Assembly (NCBI GenBank): GCA_017744285.1
Contig: JAGIBP010000002.1
Coordinates: 62,001 to 126,000, forward strand
Direction: 5' to 3'
DNA length: 64,000 nt
Source of the DNA: Variovorax sp.
GTDB lineage: Bacteria; Pseudomonadota; Gammaproteobacteria; Burkholderiales; Burkholderiaceae_C
The notes below the pieces were generated by a model that was given only the letters and a program-made list of their open reading frames with translations, did no database searches and was not told the DNA's origin. Shown here piece after piece: positions 39,556-47,453 of this stretch (positions within the stretch are counted from its first letter, which is position 1; each line of letters opens with the position of its first letter). The position numbers were made by a program, and so were the translations under genes.

Positions 39556-41106
39556 TCAGTGGCGCGCCAGGGCGAGCTGCGCCGCGAAGCGTCCGGCGCG
39601 GCGGCCGGAGGTCATGGCCCAGCCGATGTGGTGGCCGTGACCGGCGAGGAGGGTCCCGCCCTGCCCCGCCGAGCCCACGGCGAACAGGCCCGGAACGATC
39701 TGTCCGTCGTCCTTCAGCACTTCATGGCGCGCCGTCACGGCCATCCCGCCTTCGGTGAAGACGATCCAGCTCAGCACGGGGCCGAGTGCGTAGAACGGTC
39801 CTTGCTGCAGGCCGCGCCGCCGCTCGCCGGCGCCGGCCTGCGCGAGGCGCTGGTTGTGGGCCGAGACCGCCTCGCGCAGGTTCGAGGCCGGCACGCCCAT
39901 GCGGGTGGCGAGTGCCTCGATCGTCGGCGCCTCGTGGTACAGGTCGGGCCGCGTGCGCTGGTAGTCCTTCAGGTAGGCATAGGCCACGCCCGGTGCGGTC
40001 GAGACGAAGTTGGGCCAGGCCTGGAAGGCCTGCGCCACCGGGCGGTCGAAGATCAGGAAGGCTTCCTTGCCCGGCTGCCGGGGCACCTCGAGCTCGGGAC
40101 GGGCCAGTTCGTCGGCGAAGCGCTTGCCTTCGCGGTTGACCAGGATCGCGCCGGCGCGCAGCAGCGAGGGCTCCGGCGCCAGCGAGGCGGTCATGAAGCG
40201 CGTGATGAAGGGCCGGAACATCCACAGCGGCAGGTTCATCAGCGCGAACTGCATCGGCTTCGTCACCCAGCGGTAGGGCGGCAGGCGCCGCAGCAGGGTC
40301 TCCACCGGCGGCGCCTTGAAGCGCATGCTCGGGCCCCACATCACCTCGGGGTTGCGGATGACGCCGCCCACCGCGCGCATCAGCCGGTGGCCGTCGCCGG
40401 TGCTGGCGGGGTTGACCGCATCCACATGCGCCACATGCGGCAGGCTCTCGGACTTGAGCTCGGCGCTCGCGCTGAAGTCGCCGCTGGCGACGATCACGGC
40501 ACCGCGCGCCGCGATCTCGGCCGGTCCGTGGCCGGCGTCGGCCAGCACCCCGGTCACGCGGCCGCCGTCGACCAGCAGCCGCTCCACGCGCGCCCCGAGG
40601 CGGATGTCGACGCCGAGGCGCCGGCACTCCTTCTCGAGGTAGTAGGCGTAGGCGCGCGAGTTGGGCAGCACGTTGTGCATGCGCCGCTTCTGGTGCGGCG
40701 GCTCGGGCATCGGGCCGTAGAAGCACAGGCCGATGCCGATCAGCCATTCGAGCGTCTCGGGCACGTGGTCCACCAACACGCGCCGCAGTTCCAGGTTCTC
40801 CTTCGCGGCGAGCTCGGGCGACAGGAAGAGCGACATGTCCTCGAAATGCTCGTCGGGCGTGTCCTCGATGCCGGCTGCCTTCTGGAAGCGCGTGCCGGTG
40901 GCGGTGATCGAGCCCACCGACAGCCGCGTCGTGCCGCCCAGGTGCGGGTTCTTCTCCAGCAGCAGCACCTTGGCACCCTGCTCCGCGGCCGAAATGGCGG
41001 CGGCCATGCCCGAACCGCCGCCGCCGATCACCACCACGTCGGCCGTCTCGCGGCGGCCGGTGGCCCGTACAGCGCCTGCGGCGCGCTCGGAAGGTTCGCT
41101 CTTCAT
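39556..41106 (-). CDS. FAD-dependent oxidoreductase of the fumarate-reductase superfamily
   Basis: 516 residues. FAD loop VVVIGGGGSGMAAAISAAEQ with EKNPHLGGTTRLSVG, and the C-terminal GSAGQGGTLLAGHGHHIGWA that contacts FAD. It is distinct from the two downstream flavoproteins. The N-terminus has 22 extra polar residues. It lies 10 bases after the substrate-binding protein gene of the Liv importer, so it likely acts first on the imported compound (inference). Confidence 0.88.
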   Translation of the reverse strand: MKSEPSERAAGAVRATGRRETADVVVIGGGGSGMAAAISAAEQGAKVLLLEKNPHLGGTTRLSVGSITATGTRFQKAAGIEDTPDEHFEDMSLFLSPELAAKENLELRRVLVDHVPETLEWLIGIGLCFYGPMPEPPHQKRRMHNVLPNSRAYAYYLEKECRRLGVDIRLGARVERLLVDGGRVTGVLADAGHGPAEIAARGAVIVASGDFSASAELKSESLPHVAHVDAVNPASTGDGHRLMRAVGGVIRNPEVMWGPSMRFKAPPVETLLRRLPPYRWVTKPMQFALMNLPLWMFRPFITRFMTASLAPEPSLLRAGAILVNREGKRFADELARPELEVPRQPGKEAFLIFDRPVAQAFQAWPNFVSTAPGVAYAYLKDYQRTRPDLYHEAPTIEALATRMGVPASNLREAVSAHNQRLAQAGAGERRRGLQQGPFYALGPVLSWIVFTEGGMAVTARHEVLKDDGQIVPGLFAVGSAGQGGTLLAGHGHHIGWAMTSGRRAGRFAAQLALARH

Positions 41107-41116
41107 GACGGCCCGA

Positions 41117-42304
41117 TCAGAGTTTGCACAGCGGCGACGGCGCCGGGATGGTGGATGGCGGGAACACTTCCTCCACCGTCGGGCGCAGCTCGCCGTCCAC
41201 CATCTTCACGCGGCCGACGAAGTTGGGGATCAGCACCTGATGGTCCTCGGCGCGCACCGTCACGGCACCGAAGATCGACTCCAGCTTCGCGCCCGACAGG
41301 GCCTTGGAGACCTCCAGCGGCTTCACGCTCCCGGCGAGGCGAACGCCGTCAAGCATCACGTTGGCGCCGTGGTAGGCCAGCCCCTCCGTGTCCGAGGGCA
41401 CGCGCTTGTACCTGGCCTGGAAGGCCGCGACGAAGGCCTTGTTGCGCGGTGTGTCGAAGTCGGGCGCATAGCCCAGCGTGCCGCGCATGCCGTCCTGCAC
41501 CTTGCCGGTGCCGTTGATCATGAAGGTCGAGAGCATCGCGTGGCCCAGCATCGGCGTGGCGGGAATCAGGTTGAAGGAGCCGGCCTGCTTCATCAGGTTG
41601 ACGCCGTCGCGCGCCGGCACCGCTCCCCAGATCGCATCGACCTTCGCGTCCTTGACCTGCGAGATGTAGGGCGAGTAGTCCTTGGTGCCGAGCGGTGCGA
41701 AGAAGGTCAGCGGCACTTTCTTGCCCTGCGACTCCACCGCCTTCTTGAACGAGGCCGCCGAGTCGTGGCCCCAGGCGTAGTCGGCCGCGATGATCGCGAA
41801 ATTGCTGCCCTTGAGCTCCTTGGCCCAGCTCGCGACCATCGCCATGTCCATGGCGTCGGACTGCACGGTCCGAAAGCTGCGCATCTTGCAGGTGTCGCCG
41901 GTGAGTTTGTCGCTCTTGCTGATGGTGGCGAAGTACATCGCATCCCAGCGGTCCAGGTTCTGCACGATCGCCAGCGACACCGCCGAGCCGATCGGGCCGA
42001 TGATGAACTTGTAGCCTTCGCGCGCCAGCTTCTCGGCGGCGCGGCGGCCGGCGTCGGGGTTGCCTTCGTCATCGCCCTCGGCGACCTCGATCTTGCGGCC
42101 GTCGACGCCGCCCTGCGCATTGGCCTCGTCGATCGCGAAGCGCACGCCGCGCAGGACCTCCTCGCCCATCTCGGCCCACACGCCGGTCTTGGAAGTCACG
42201 AGGCCGACCTTGACCGGCTCCTTGCCCTGGGCCGAGGCCGAGAGCGGGATGACGGCGGCGGCCACGGCCGCGGCCACGGCGCTGTTCAGTCTTCTGAAGT
42301 TCAC
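41117..42304 (-). CDS. Periplasmic substrate-binding protein of a Liv-type ABC importer
   Basis: 395 residues from a GTG start with a GGAGA site. The signal peptide ends near SASAQG (residue 26), then PVKVGLVTSKTGVWAEMGEE, AIDEANAQGGVDGRKIEV and FIIGPIGSAVSLAI, typical of LivK-like proteins. These bind branched amino acids, but relatives bind urea, aromatic acids and other carboxylates. The flavoprotein genes directly downstream argue for a non-amino-acid ligand (inference). The order in the operon is H, M, G, F, K. Confidence 0.92.
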   Translation of the reverse strand: MNFRRLNSAVAAAVAAAVIPLSASAQGKEPVKVGLVTSKTGVWAEMGEEVLRGVRFAIDEANAQGGVDGRKIEVAEGDDEGNPDAGRRAAEKLAREGYKFIIGPIGSAVSLAIVQNLDRWDAMYFATISKSDKLTGDTCKMRSFRTVQSDAMDMAMVASWAKELKGSNFAIIAADYAWGHDSAASFKKAVESQGKKVPLTFFAPLGTKDYSPYISQVKDAKVDAIWGAVPARDGVNLMKQAGSFNLIPATPMLGHAMLSTFMINGTGKVQDGMRGTLGYAPDFDTPRNKAFVAAFQARYKRVPSDTEGLAYHGANVMLDGVRLAGSVKPLEVSKALSGAKLESIFGAVTVRAEDHQVLIPNFVGRVKMVDGELRPTVEEVFPPSTIPAPSPLCKL

Positions 42305-42364
42305 GGGTATCTCCTTCGTTGGTGTTGAGAGCCGGCAGCCGGCCGGCGGTGACGGGAATGAGGT

Positions 42365-43072
42365 TCAGACCACGATGTGCGCCTCGAGGTCGGCGAGGCA
42401 CTGCCGCGAGTTCGCGACCGGTCCTTCGGCGATCACCGCGCCCTTCGCCATCGCGAGGTAGCGCTCGGCCACGCGCACGACGAGGCTCATGTTCTGTTCG
42501 ATCAGCAGCAGCGCCGTGCCCTGCGCCGCGACCGCATTGAAGATGTCCGCGAGCTGGTCGACGATCACCGGCGCCAGGCCTTCGGTGGGTTCGTCGAGCA
42601 GGATCAGGCTCGGGTTTGCCATCAGCGCACGGCCCACCGCCAGCATCTGCTGCTGCCCGCCCGAGAGGGCCGTGCCCGGCGTGTGGGCGCGCTCCTTCAG
42701 GATCGGGAAGAGCTTGTAGATCGCCGGCACCGTCCAATGGCCCTTGCGGCCGCCGACGGCGCCGAGCAACAGGTTCTCCTCGACGCTCAGGTTGGCGACG
42801 ATGCGCCGCCCCTGCGGCACGACGGCGACGCCGCGCTGGGCCGCGTCGTAGGTGCGCGGGCGCGGCAGCGCCCGGCCGCCGATGGCGATCTCGCCCTTCC
42901 TGAGCTGCGCGAGCCCGAGGATGGTGTTGATCACCGTGGTCTTGCCGACGCCATTGCGGCCGATCAGCCCCACGCGCTCGCCCGGGGCCACGCGCAGGCT
43001 CAGGCCGTGCAGCACATGCGCCGCGCCGTAGAAGGCATGCACGCCCGACAGTTCAAGCAATGTGTCCTTCAT
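42365..43072 (-). CDS. ABC importer ATPase, LivF-like
   Basis: 235 residues with Walker A (GRNGVGKTT), the signature LSGGQQQ and Walker B (LILLDEPTEG). It supplies ATP hydrolysis for the Liv-type importer together with the LivG-like ATPase. The start overlaps the stop of the LivG-like gene by ATGA. A 60-bp gap separates it from the binding-protein gene. Confidence 0.93.
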   Translation of the reverse strand: MKDTLLELSGVHAFYGAAHVLHGLSLRVAPGERVGLIGRNGVGKTTVINTILGLAQLRKGEIAIGGRALPRPRTYDAAQRGVAVVPQGRRIVANLSVEENLLLGAVGGRKGHWTVPAIYKLFPILKERAHTPGTALSGGQQQMLAVGRALMANPSLILLDEPTEGLAPVIVDQLADIFNAVAAQGTALLLIEQNMSLVVRVAERYLAMAKGAVIAEGPVANSRQCLADLEAHIVV

Positions 43073-43803
43073 GCCGCGCTCCCCAGATAGGCTTCGCGCA
43101 CCCTCGGACTGGCGCGCACTTCCTCGGGGCTGCCGCTTGCGATCACGCGCCCGAGTTCGAAGACGGTGATTGCGTCGGAGATGCCGAACACGATGTCCAT
43201 GTCATGCTCCACCAGCAGCACCGAGACCTCCCAGCGCGAGATCAATTGCTGCAGGTGGCGGGCGAGGTCGTGCGACTCCTTGACCGACAGGCCGGCCATC
43301 GGCTCGTCCAGCAGCAGCACGCCGGGCCGGCCGACCAGCGCCAGGGCGAGGTCGAGCCGGCGCTGCTCGCCGTAGCCCAGATCCTCGGCGGTCGCATCGG
43401 CCAGGCGCATCAAGTCGAGCTCCGCCAGCACCGCATCGGTGTCGGCGTCGCTGTCGGCCACGCCCATGCGGTGCGAGGCCAGCTCGACCTGCTGGCGCAC
43501 CTTCATCTGCGCGAAGACGCTGGTGCGCTGGAAGCTGCGCGACAGGCCGCGCATGCGCCGGCCCACCGCGTCCATCGCGCTCACGTCCTCGCCCATCAGC
43601 CGGACTTTGCCGCGCGTGAGCCGGCGGCGGCCGGTGATCGCGTCGATCACGGTGGACTTGCCCGCGCCGTTGGGGCCGATGAGGCCGCGGATCTTGCCCT
43701 TCTCGAGCTGGAGCGAGACGCCGTCGAGCGCCTTCACGCCGCCGTAATGGATGCACACGTCCTCGGCCTCGAGCACGATGCGCGCGTCGTTGTTCTTCTT
43801 CAC
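43069..43803 (-). CDS. ABC importer ATPase, LivG-like
   Basis: 244 residues from a GTG start (43803) that overlaps the stop of the permease gene (GTGA) and has a GGAGG site. Walker A GPNGAGKST, signature LGYGEQRRLDLA, Walker B GVLLLDEPMAG. The signature deviates from LSGGQ as is usual in LivG proteins. It forms the ATPase pair with the LivF-like protein. Confidence 0.92.
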   Translation of the reverse strand: MKKNNDARIVLEAEDVCIHYGGVKALDGVSLQLEKGKIRGLIGPNGAGKSTVIDAITGRRRLTRGKVRLMGEDVSAMDAVGRRMRGLSRSFQRTSVFAQMKVRQQVELASHRMGVADSDADTDAVLAELDLMRLADATAEDLGYGEQRRLDLALALVGRPGVLLLDEPMAGLSVKESHDLARHLQQLISRWEVSVLLVEHDMDIVFGISDAITVFELGRVIASGSPEEVRASPRVREAYLGSAA

Positions 43804-44795
43804 TTCCGGACCTCCGCGTGCAGGCCGATGCCCGCCTGGATGGATGCGCCGCGGCGCCGACGCAGGGACTTTTCGATCAATCCGGCGATGCCTTGCGGGG
43901 CGAACACGATGACTGCGATCAGCACCACCCCGAACACCGCCATCCAGTGCGTGGCGTAGTCGCCCAGCACGTCCTTGAAGAGGAAGTAGACGATCGCGCC
44001 CAGGGCGGGTCCCCACAGCGGCCGGGCGCCGCCCACGATCACCATCATCAGCGTCATCCCCGACAGCGACCAATGCAGGCTCTCCGGCGAGACGAAGCCG
44101 CTGTAGAGCGCCGACAACACGCCGCCGATGCCCGACACGAGCGCCGACAGCGCGAAGATCGCGGCGCGCGGCACCAGTGTCTGGATGCCGATGAAGCGGG
44201 CGCGCTCCTCGTTGTCGCGCGCCGCCTCGGTGATCGAGCCGAAGCGGCTGCGGAAGATCAGCGCGAGCGCGGCCAGCACGAGTACCAGCACGCTCCAGCA
44301 GAGGAGGAACATCACGTCGGGGCGAAACAGCGTCGCCTGCGGCAGGCCGAACACCGTGGCGGGCCACTCGATGGTCAGGCCATCCGCGCCGCCGAGCAGT
44401 CCGCGGGCGCGCGTCACGACCAGGAAGATCATCTGCCCCATCGCCAGCGTGACCATGCCGAAGGAGATGCCCGGCACGCGCACGATGACCAGCCCGATGA
44501 CGAAGGCCGCGCCGGCGATGCCCAGCAGCGCGAGGCCGATGGCGGCTTCGGCGCCGACCCACTGCAGCTTGAGCATCAGGCCCACGCCGTAGCCCGCGCT
44601 GCCGTAGAAGAGCGCGTGGCCGAAGCTCACCGCGCCGTTCTGGCGCAGCAGCACGCCGATGCCGGTGGCGAAGACGGCGAAGATCGTGGCCTGCGTGAGC
44701 AGCGCGAGCACGGTCTCCGAGGCGACGAAGCGCGCGGCGAGAGCGCCCAGCAGCAGGGCCGCGGCCACGCGCACGGTCAATGGAAGCTTGTTCAT
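43800..44795 (-). CDS. ABC importer permease, LivM-like
   Basis: 331 residues, strongly hydrophobic with eight or more membrane segments. The sequences NGAVSFGHALFYGSAGYG and FRSRFGSITEAARDNEERARFIGI (the coupling loop) are typical of LivM. It forms the channel with the LivH-like permease. The gene begins 19 bp after the LivH-like gene. Confidence 0.92.
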   Translation of the reverse strand: MNKLPLTVRVAAALLLGALAARFVASETVLALLTQATIFAVFATGIGVLLRQNGAVSFGHALFYGSAGYGVGLMLKLQWVGAEAAIGLALLGIAGAAFVIGLVIVRVPGISFGMVTLAMGQMIFLVVTRARGLLGGADGLTIEWPATVFGLPQATLFRPDVMFLLCWSVLVLVLAALALIFRSRFGSITEAARDNEERARFIGIQTLVPRAAIFALSALVSGIGGVLSALYSGFVSPESLHWSLSGMTLMMVIVGGARPLWGPALGAIVYFLFKDVLGDYATHWMAVFGVVLIAVIVFAPQGIAGLIEKSLRRRRGASIQAGIGLHAEVRK

Positions 44796-44813
44796 GATGT
44801 GCGTTCTCGCGTC

Positions 44814-45665
44814 TCAGGCGCGGCTGCCCGCGAGGCCCTGGGGCCGCCAGATCAGGATCGTGACCATGAGCAGGAAGGGCAGCAGCACCGCGGTGTCGGG
44901 CATGTGCACCGCGCCGAAGGACTGCACGAGGCCGAGCGCCATCGCGACGATGAACGCGCCCGCGAGCGAACCCAGCCCGCCCACCACGACCACGACGAAG
45001 GAGTCGATGAGCACGTCCGAGCTCATGGCCGGCGACAGAGAGAGGAAGGGCCCCGCGACCACGCCCGCGAGGCCCGCCAGCGCGGTGCCCACGCCCACCA
45101 CCAGCGCGGAGAGCGCATCGGTGTTGACGCCCTGCATCGCGGTCGTCACGGGGTCGGTGCTCGCGGCGCGCACCGAGAGGCCGACCTTCGACAGGCGCAG
45201 CCAGAGCGTGAGGCTCACGGCCACGAGCAGCCCGACGACGATCACCGCGATGCGGTAGGCCGGGAAGGAGGCGCCGAAGGCCTCGACCGTGAAGTCTAGC
45301 GCGGCCGGCGTCGGGATCGAGAGATTGGCCTTGCCCCAGATGGACTGCACCAGGTCCTCGATGACCAGCAGCAGCCCGAAGGTCACGAGCACGACGGACA
45401 GCGGATCGCGCTTCTGCAACAGGCGGAAGCCGTAGCGGTCGAGCAGCACGCCGAAGACCGCCATGACCAGCGGCGCGCCCACCAGCGCCAGCCAGAAGTT
45501 GCTCACGCTGGCGATCGTGTAGCCCAGGTAGGCGCCCAGCATGTACAGCGAGCCGTGCGCGAAGTTGACCACCCGGCGCAGGCCGTAGATCAGGGCCAGG
45601 CCCGAGCACATCACGATCAGGAGGGCCCCGTAGACGAGGCCGTTGAAGAGATTGACCAGGGACAT
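44814..45665 (-). CDS. ABC importer permease, LivH-like
   Basis: 283 residues from the ATG at 45665: MSLVNLFNGLVYGALLIVMC, LALIYGLRRVVNFAHGSLYM and LGAYLGYTIASV are typical of LivH, as is GLSVRAASTDPVTTAMQGVN. The open frame extends upstream, but only this start gives the standard N-terminus. It is the first gene of the roughly 10-kb leftward operon through 35350. Confidence 0.92.
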   Translation of the reverse strand: MSLVNLFNGLVYGALLIVMCSGLALIYGLRRVVNFAHGSLYMLGAYLGYTIASVSNFWLALVGAPLVMAVFGVLLDRYGFRLLQKRDPLSVVLVTFGLLLVIEDLVQSIWGKANLSIPTPAALDFTVEAFGASFPAYRIAVIVVGLLVAVSLTLWLRLSKVGLSVRAASTDPVTTAMQGVNTDALSALVVGVGTALAGLAGVVAGPFLSLSPAMSSDVLIDSFVVVVVGGLGSLAGAFIVAMALGLVQSFGAVHMPDTAVLLPFLLMVTILIWRPQGLAGSRA

Positions 45666-46025
45666 GGTTCGAATCGATGTTCCGGATGAGGGCGCACGAA
45701 TTCCGTCGGCAACACCCTCCCCTGCCGGATGCGCGCGGCATTCGGGCGGGCGAGGCGGAAGCGGGTGACGGCTGCGGCCCAGGGGATGGGAATGCGCTCG
45801 CGCGCTCACGCACGCGGCGGCCGGTGCGTGTCGGGGTGGGGCGGTCAGTCGGCGGCGGTCACGATGGCTTGTCTCCGTGTCGATGTCAGGTTTCTTGTGT
45901 GCGAGCGATTCTCGAAGCGCGGGCATCCAGCCACCAATGAAGCTTTGGCATGATCCATATGGCGCAGGCTATGGGACCGCGCCCTGGGTTCGACAGCCCC
46001 GGCCACAAGGACGACAAGAAAATTC
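45666..46025. other. Divergent promoter region of the Liv operon and the MFS gene
   Basis: A 360-bp gene-free region between divergent genes. Besides the dyad at 45807-45830 it has an A+T-richer part near 45870-45960 next to the MFS gene, where its promoter is likely. No regulator gene is adjacent and I see no convincing small ORF. Confidence 0.45.
45807..45830. promoter_or_regulatory. Inverted repeat CACGCAC-N10-GTGCGTG
   Basis: Perfect 7-bp arms around a 10-bp GC-only spacer in the middle of the divergent region. It could be an operator for the Liv/flavoprotein operon or for the efflux gene. Confidence 0.35.
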
Positions 46026-47432
46026 ATGACGAACAACGAAGAAGACCGCCGCGTCGAAATCCGCCGAACCCTCCGCGCGCTGATGGTCGTGATGGCGCTC
46101 GCCGCGCTCGACCAGAGCATCGTCGCCACCGCCCTGCCGCGCATCGTGGGCGAGCTCGGCGGCGTGCAGCACTTGTCGTGGGTCGTGATGGCCTACGTCC
46201 TCGCGTCCACGGCCGTGATGCCGCTCTACGGGAAGCTCTCCGACCAGCATGGCCGCAAGCCGGTGCTCTATGCGGCCATCGGGCTGTTCCTGCTCGGGTC
46301 CGTGCTGTGCGCCCTGGCGCGCACGCTGCCGCAGCTGATCGCCTTCCGCGCGCTTCAGGGCCTCGGCGCGGGCGGCCTGCTGCCGCTGGCGCAGATCATC
46401 ATCGGCGACCTCGTGCCTCCCGCGCGGCGCGGCCGGCGGCAGGGCAATGTCGTCGCGATCTTCGCGGTGTGCAGCGTGCTGGGGCCGGTGGTGGGCGGCG
46501 TGATCACCGACCTGCTGTCGTGGCACTGGATCTTTCTGGTGAACCTGCCGGTGGGCGCCTTCTCCGTCTACATCATCGCCCGCACGCTGCGCGAGACGAG
46601 CGCGCGGCGCGAGCACCGTATCGACTACGCGGGCGCGGTCCTGCTCACATCGGCCACGATGACCTTCCTGCTGGTGCTCTCGCTCGGCGGCACGGAGTGG
46701 CCCTGGTGGTCCTGGCCCACGGGCGTGGGCCTCATGGTGTCGGCCGCGCTGATCGCGCTGCTGGTCAGGCACCTCGGCCGCGCGTCGGAGCCGGTGCTGC
46801 CGCCCTCACTGTTCGGCAACCGGGTGTTCCTCATCGCGAGCGCCGTGCTCGCCCTCGCCTTCATGGGCCTGCAGGGATCGGCGCTGTTCTTTCCGCTGTT
46901 CTTCCAGACCGTGATGGGCGTGACGCCGTCGCACTCCGGCTTTCTCACCGGGCCGCTGATGATCGGCATCGTCATCTCGGCCGTCGTGAACGGGCGCGTC
47001 GTCCTCCCGCGCACCGGGCGCTACAAGCCGGCGCAGATGGCCGGCCTCACGGTGGCGGTGCTCGCCTTCGCGGTGCTGGCCTGGGCCATTGCCACGTCGC
47101 GCGGCTTCGCGGTGCTCGAGCCGGCGATCTTCTCGCTCGGCCTCGGCCTGGGCTTCGTCATGCCCAACATGACGCTCGCGGTGCAGAACGCGCTGCCCTC
47201 GCGCTACCTGGGTGTGGGGACGGCCACCCTGGCCTTCTTCCGTTCGCTGGGGGGCCTCGTCGGCGTGGCCGGCGGCGGCGCGATCCTGAACAACCTGCTG
47301 CACACCGGCACCCGCGCCGCCATCGCCTCGGTGTTCACCACCGGCGTGGGCGTCGTCGCCGTGGCGCTGCTGCTCGTGGGCTGGATGCCCGAGAAGCCGC
47401 TGCACCACGGCCAGGCGAGCGACGCGCGCTGA
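46026..47432 (+). CDS. MFS drug-efflux type transporter (EmrB/QacA, DHA2 family)
   Basis: 468 residues with about 14 membrane segments. Motif D1 in the first helix region (LAALDQSIVATALPRI), motif A GKLSDQHGRKPVL and motif C GPVVGGVITDLLSWHWIFL identify the DHA2 group of proton-driven exporters. It probably exports a toxic compound or pathway intermediate. Its gene is divergent from the Liv operon and its stop converges on the large lipoprotein gene. Confidence 0.93.
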   Translation: MTNNEEDRRVEIRRTLRALMVVMALAALDQSIVATALPRIVGELGGVQHLSWVVMAYVLASTAVMPLYGKLSDQHGRKPVLYAAIGLFLLGSVLCALARTLPQLIAFRALQGLGAGGLLPLAQIIIGDLVPPARRGRRQGNVVAIFAVCSVLGPVVGGVITDLLSWHWIFLVNLPVGAFSVYIIARTLRETSARREHRIDYAGAVLLTSATMTFLLVLSLGGTEWPWWSWPTGVGLMVSAALIALLVRHLGRASEPVLPPSLFGNRVFLIASAVLALAFMGLQGSALFFPLFFQTVMGVTPSHSGFLTGPLMIGIVISAVVNGRVVLPRTGRYKPAQMAGLTVAVLAFAVLAWAIATSRGFAVLEPAIFSLGLGLGFVMPNMTLAVQNALPSRYLGVGTATLAFFRSLGGLVGVAGGGAILNNLLHTGTRAAIASVFTTGVGVVAVALLLVGWMPEKPLHHGQASDAR

Positions 47433-47453
47433 GCATCGCGCGGCGCCTCGCGC

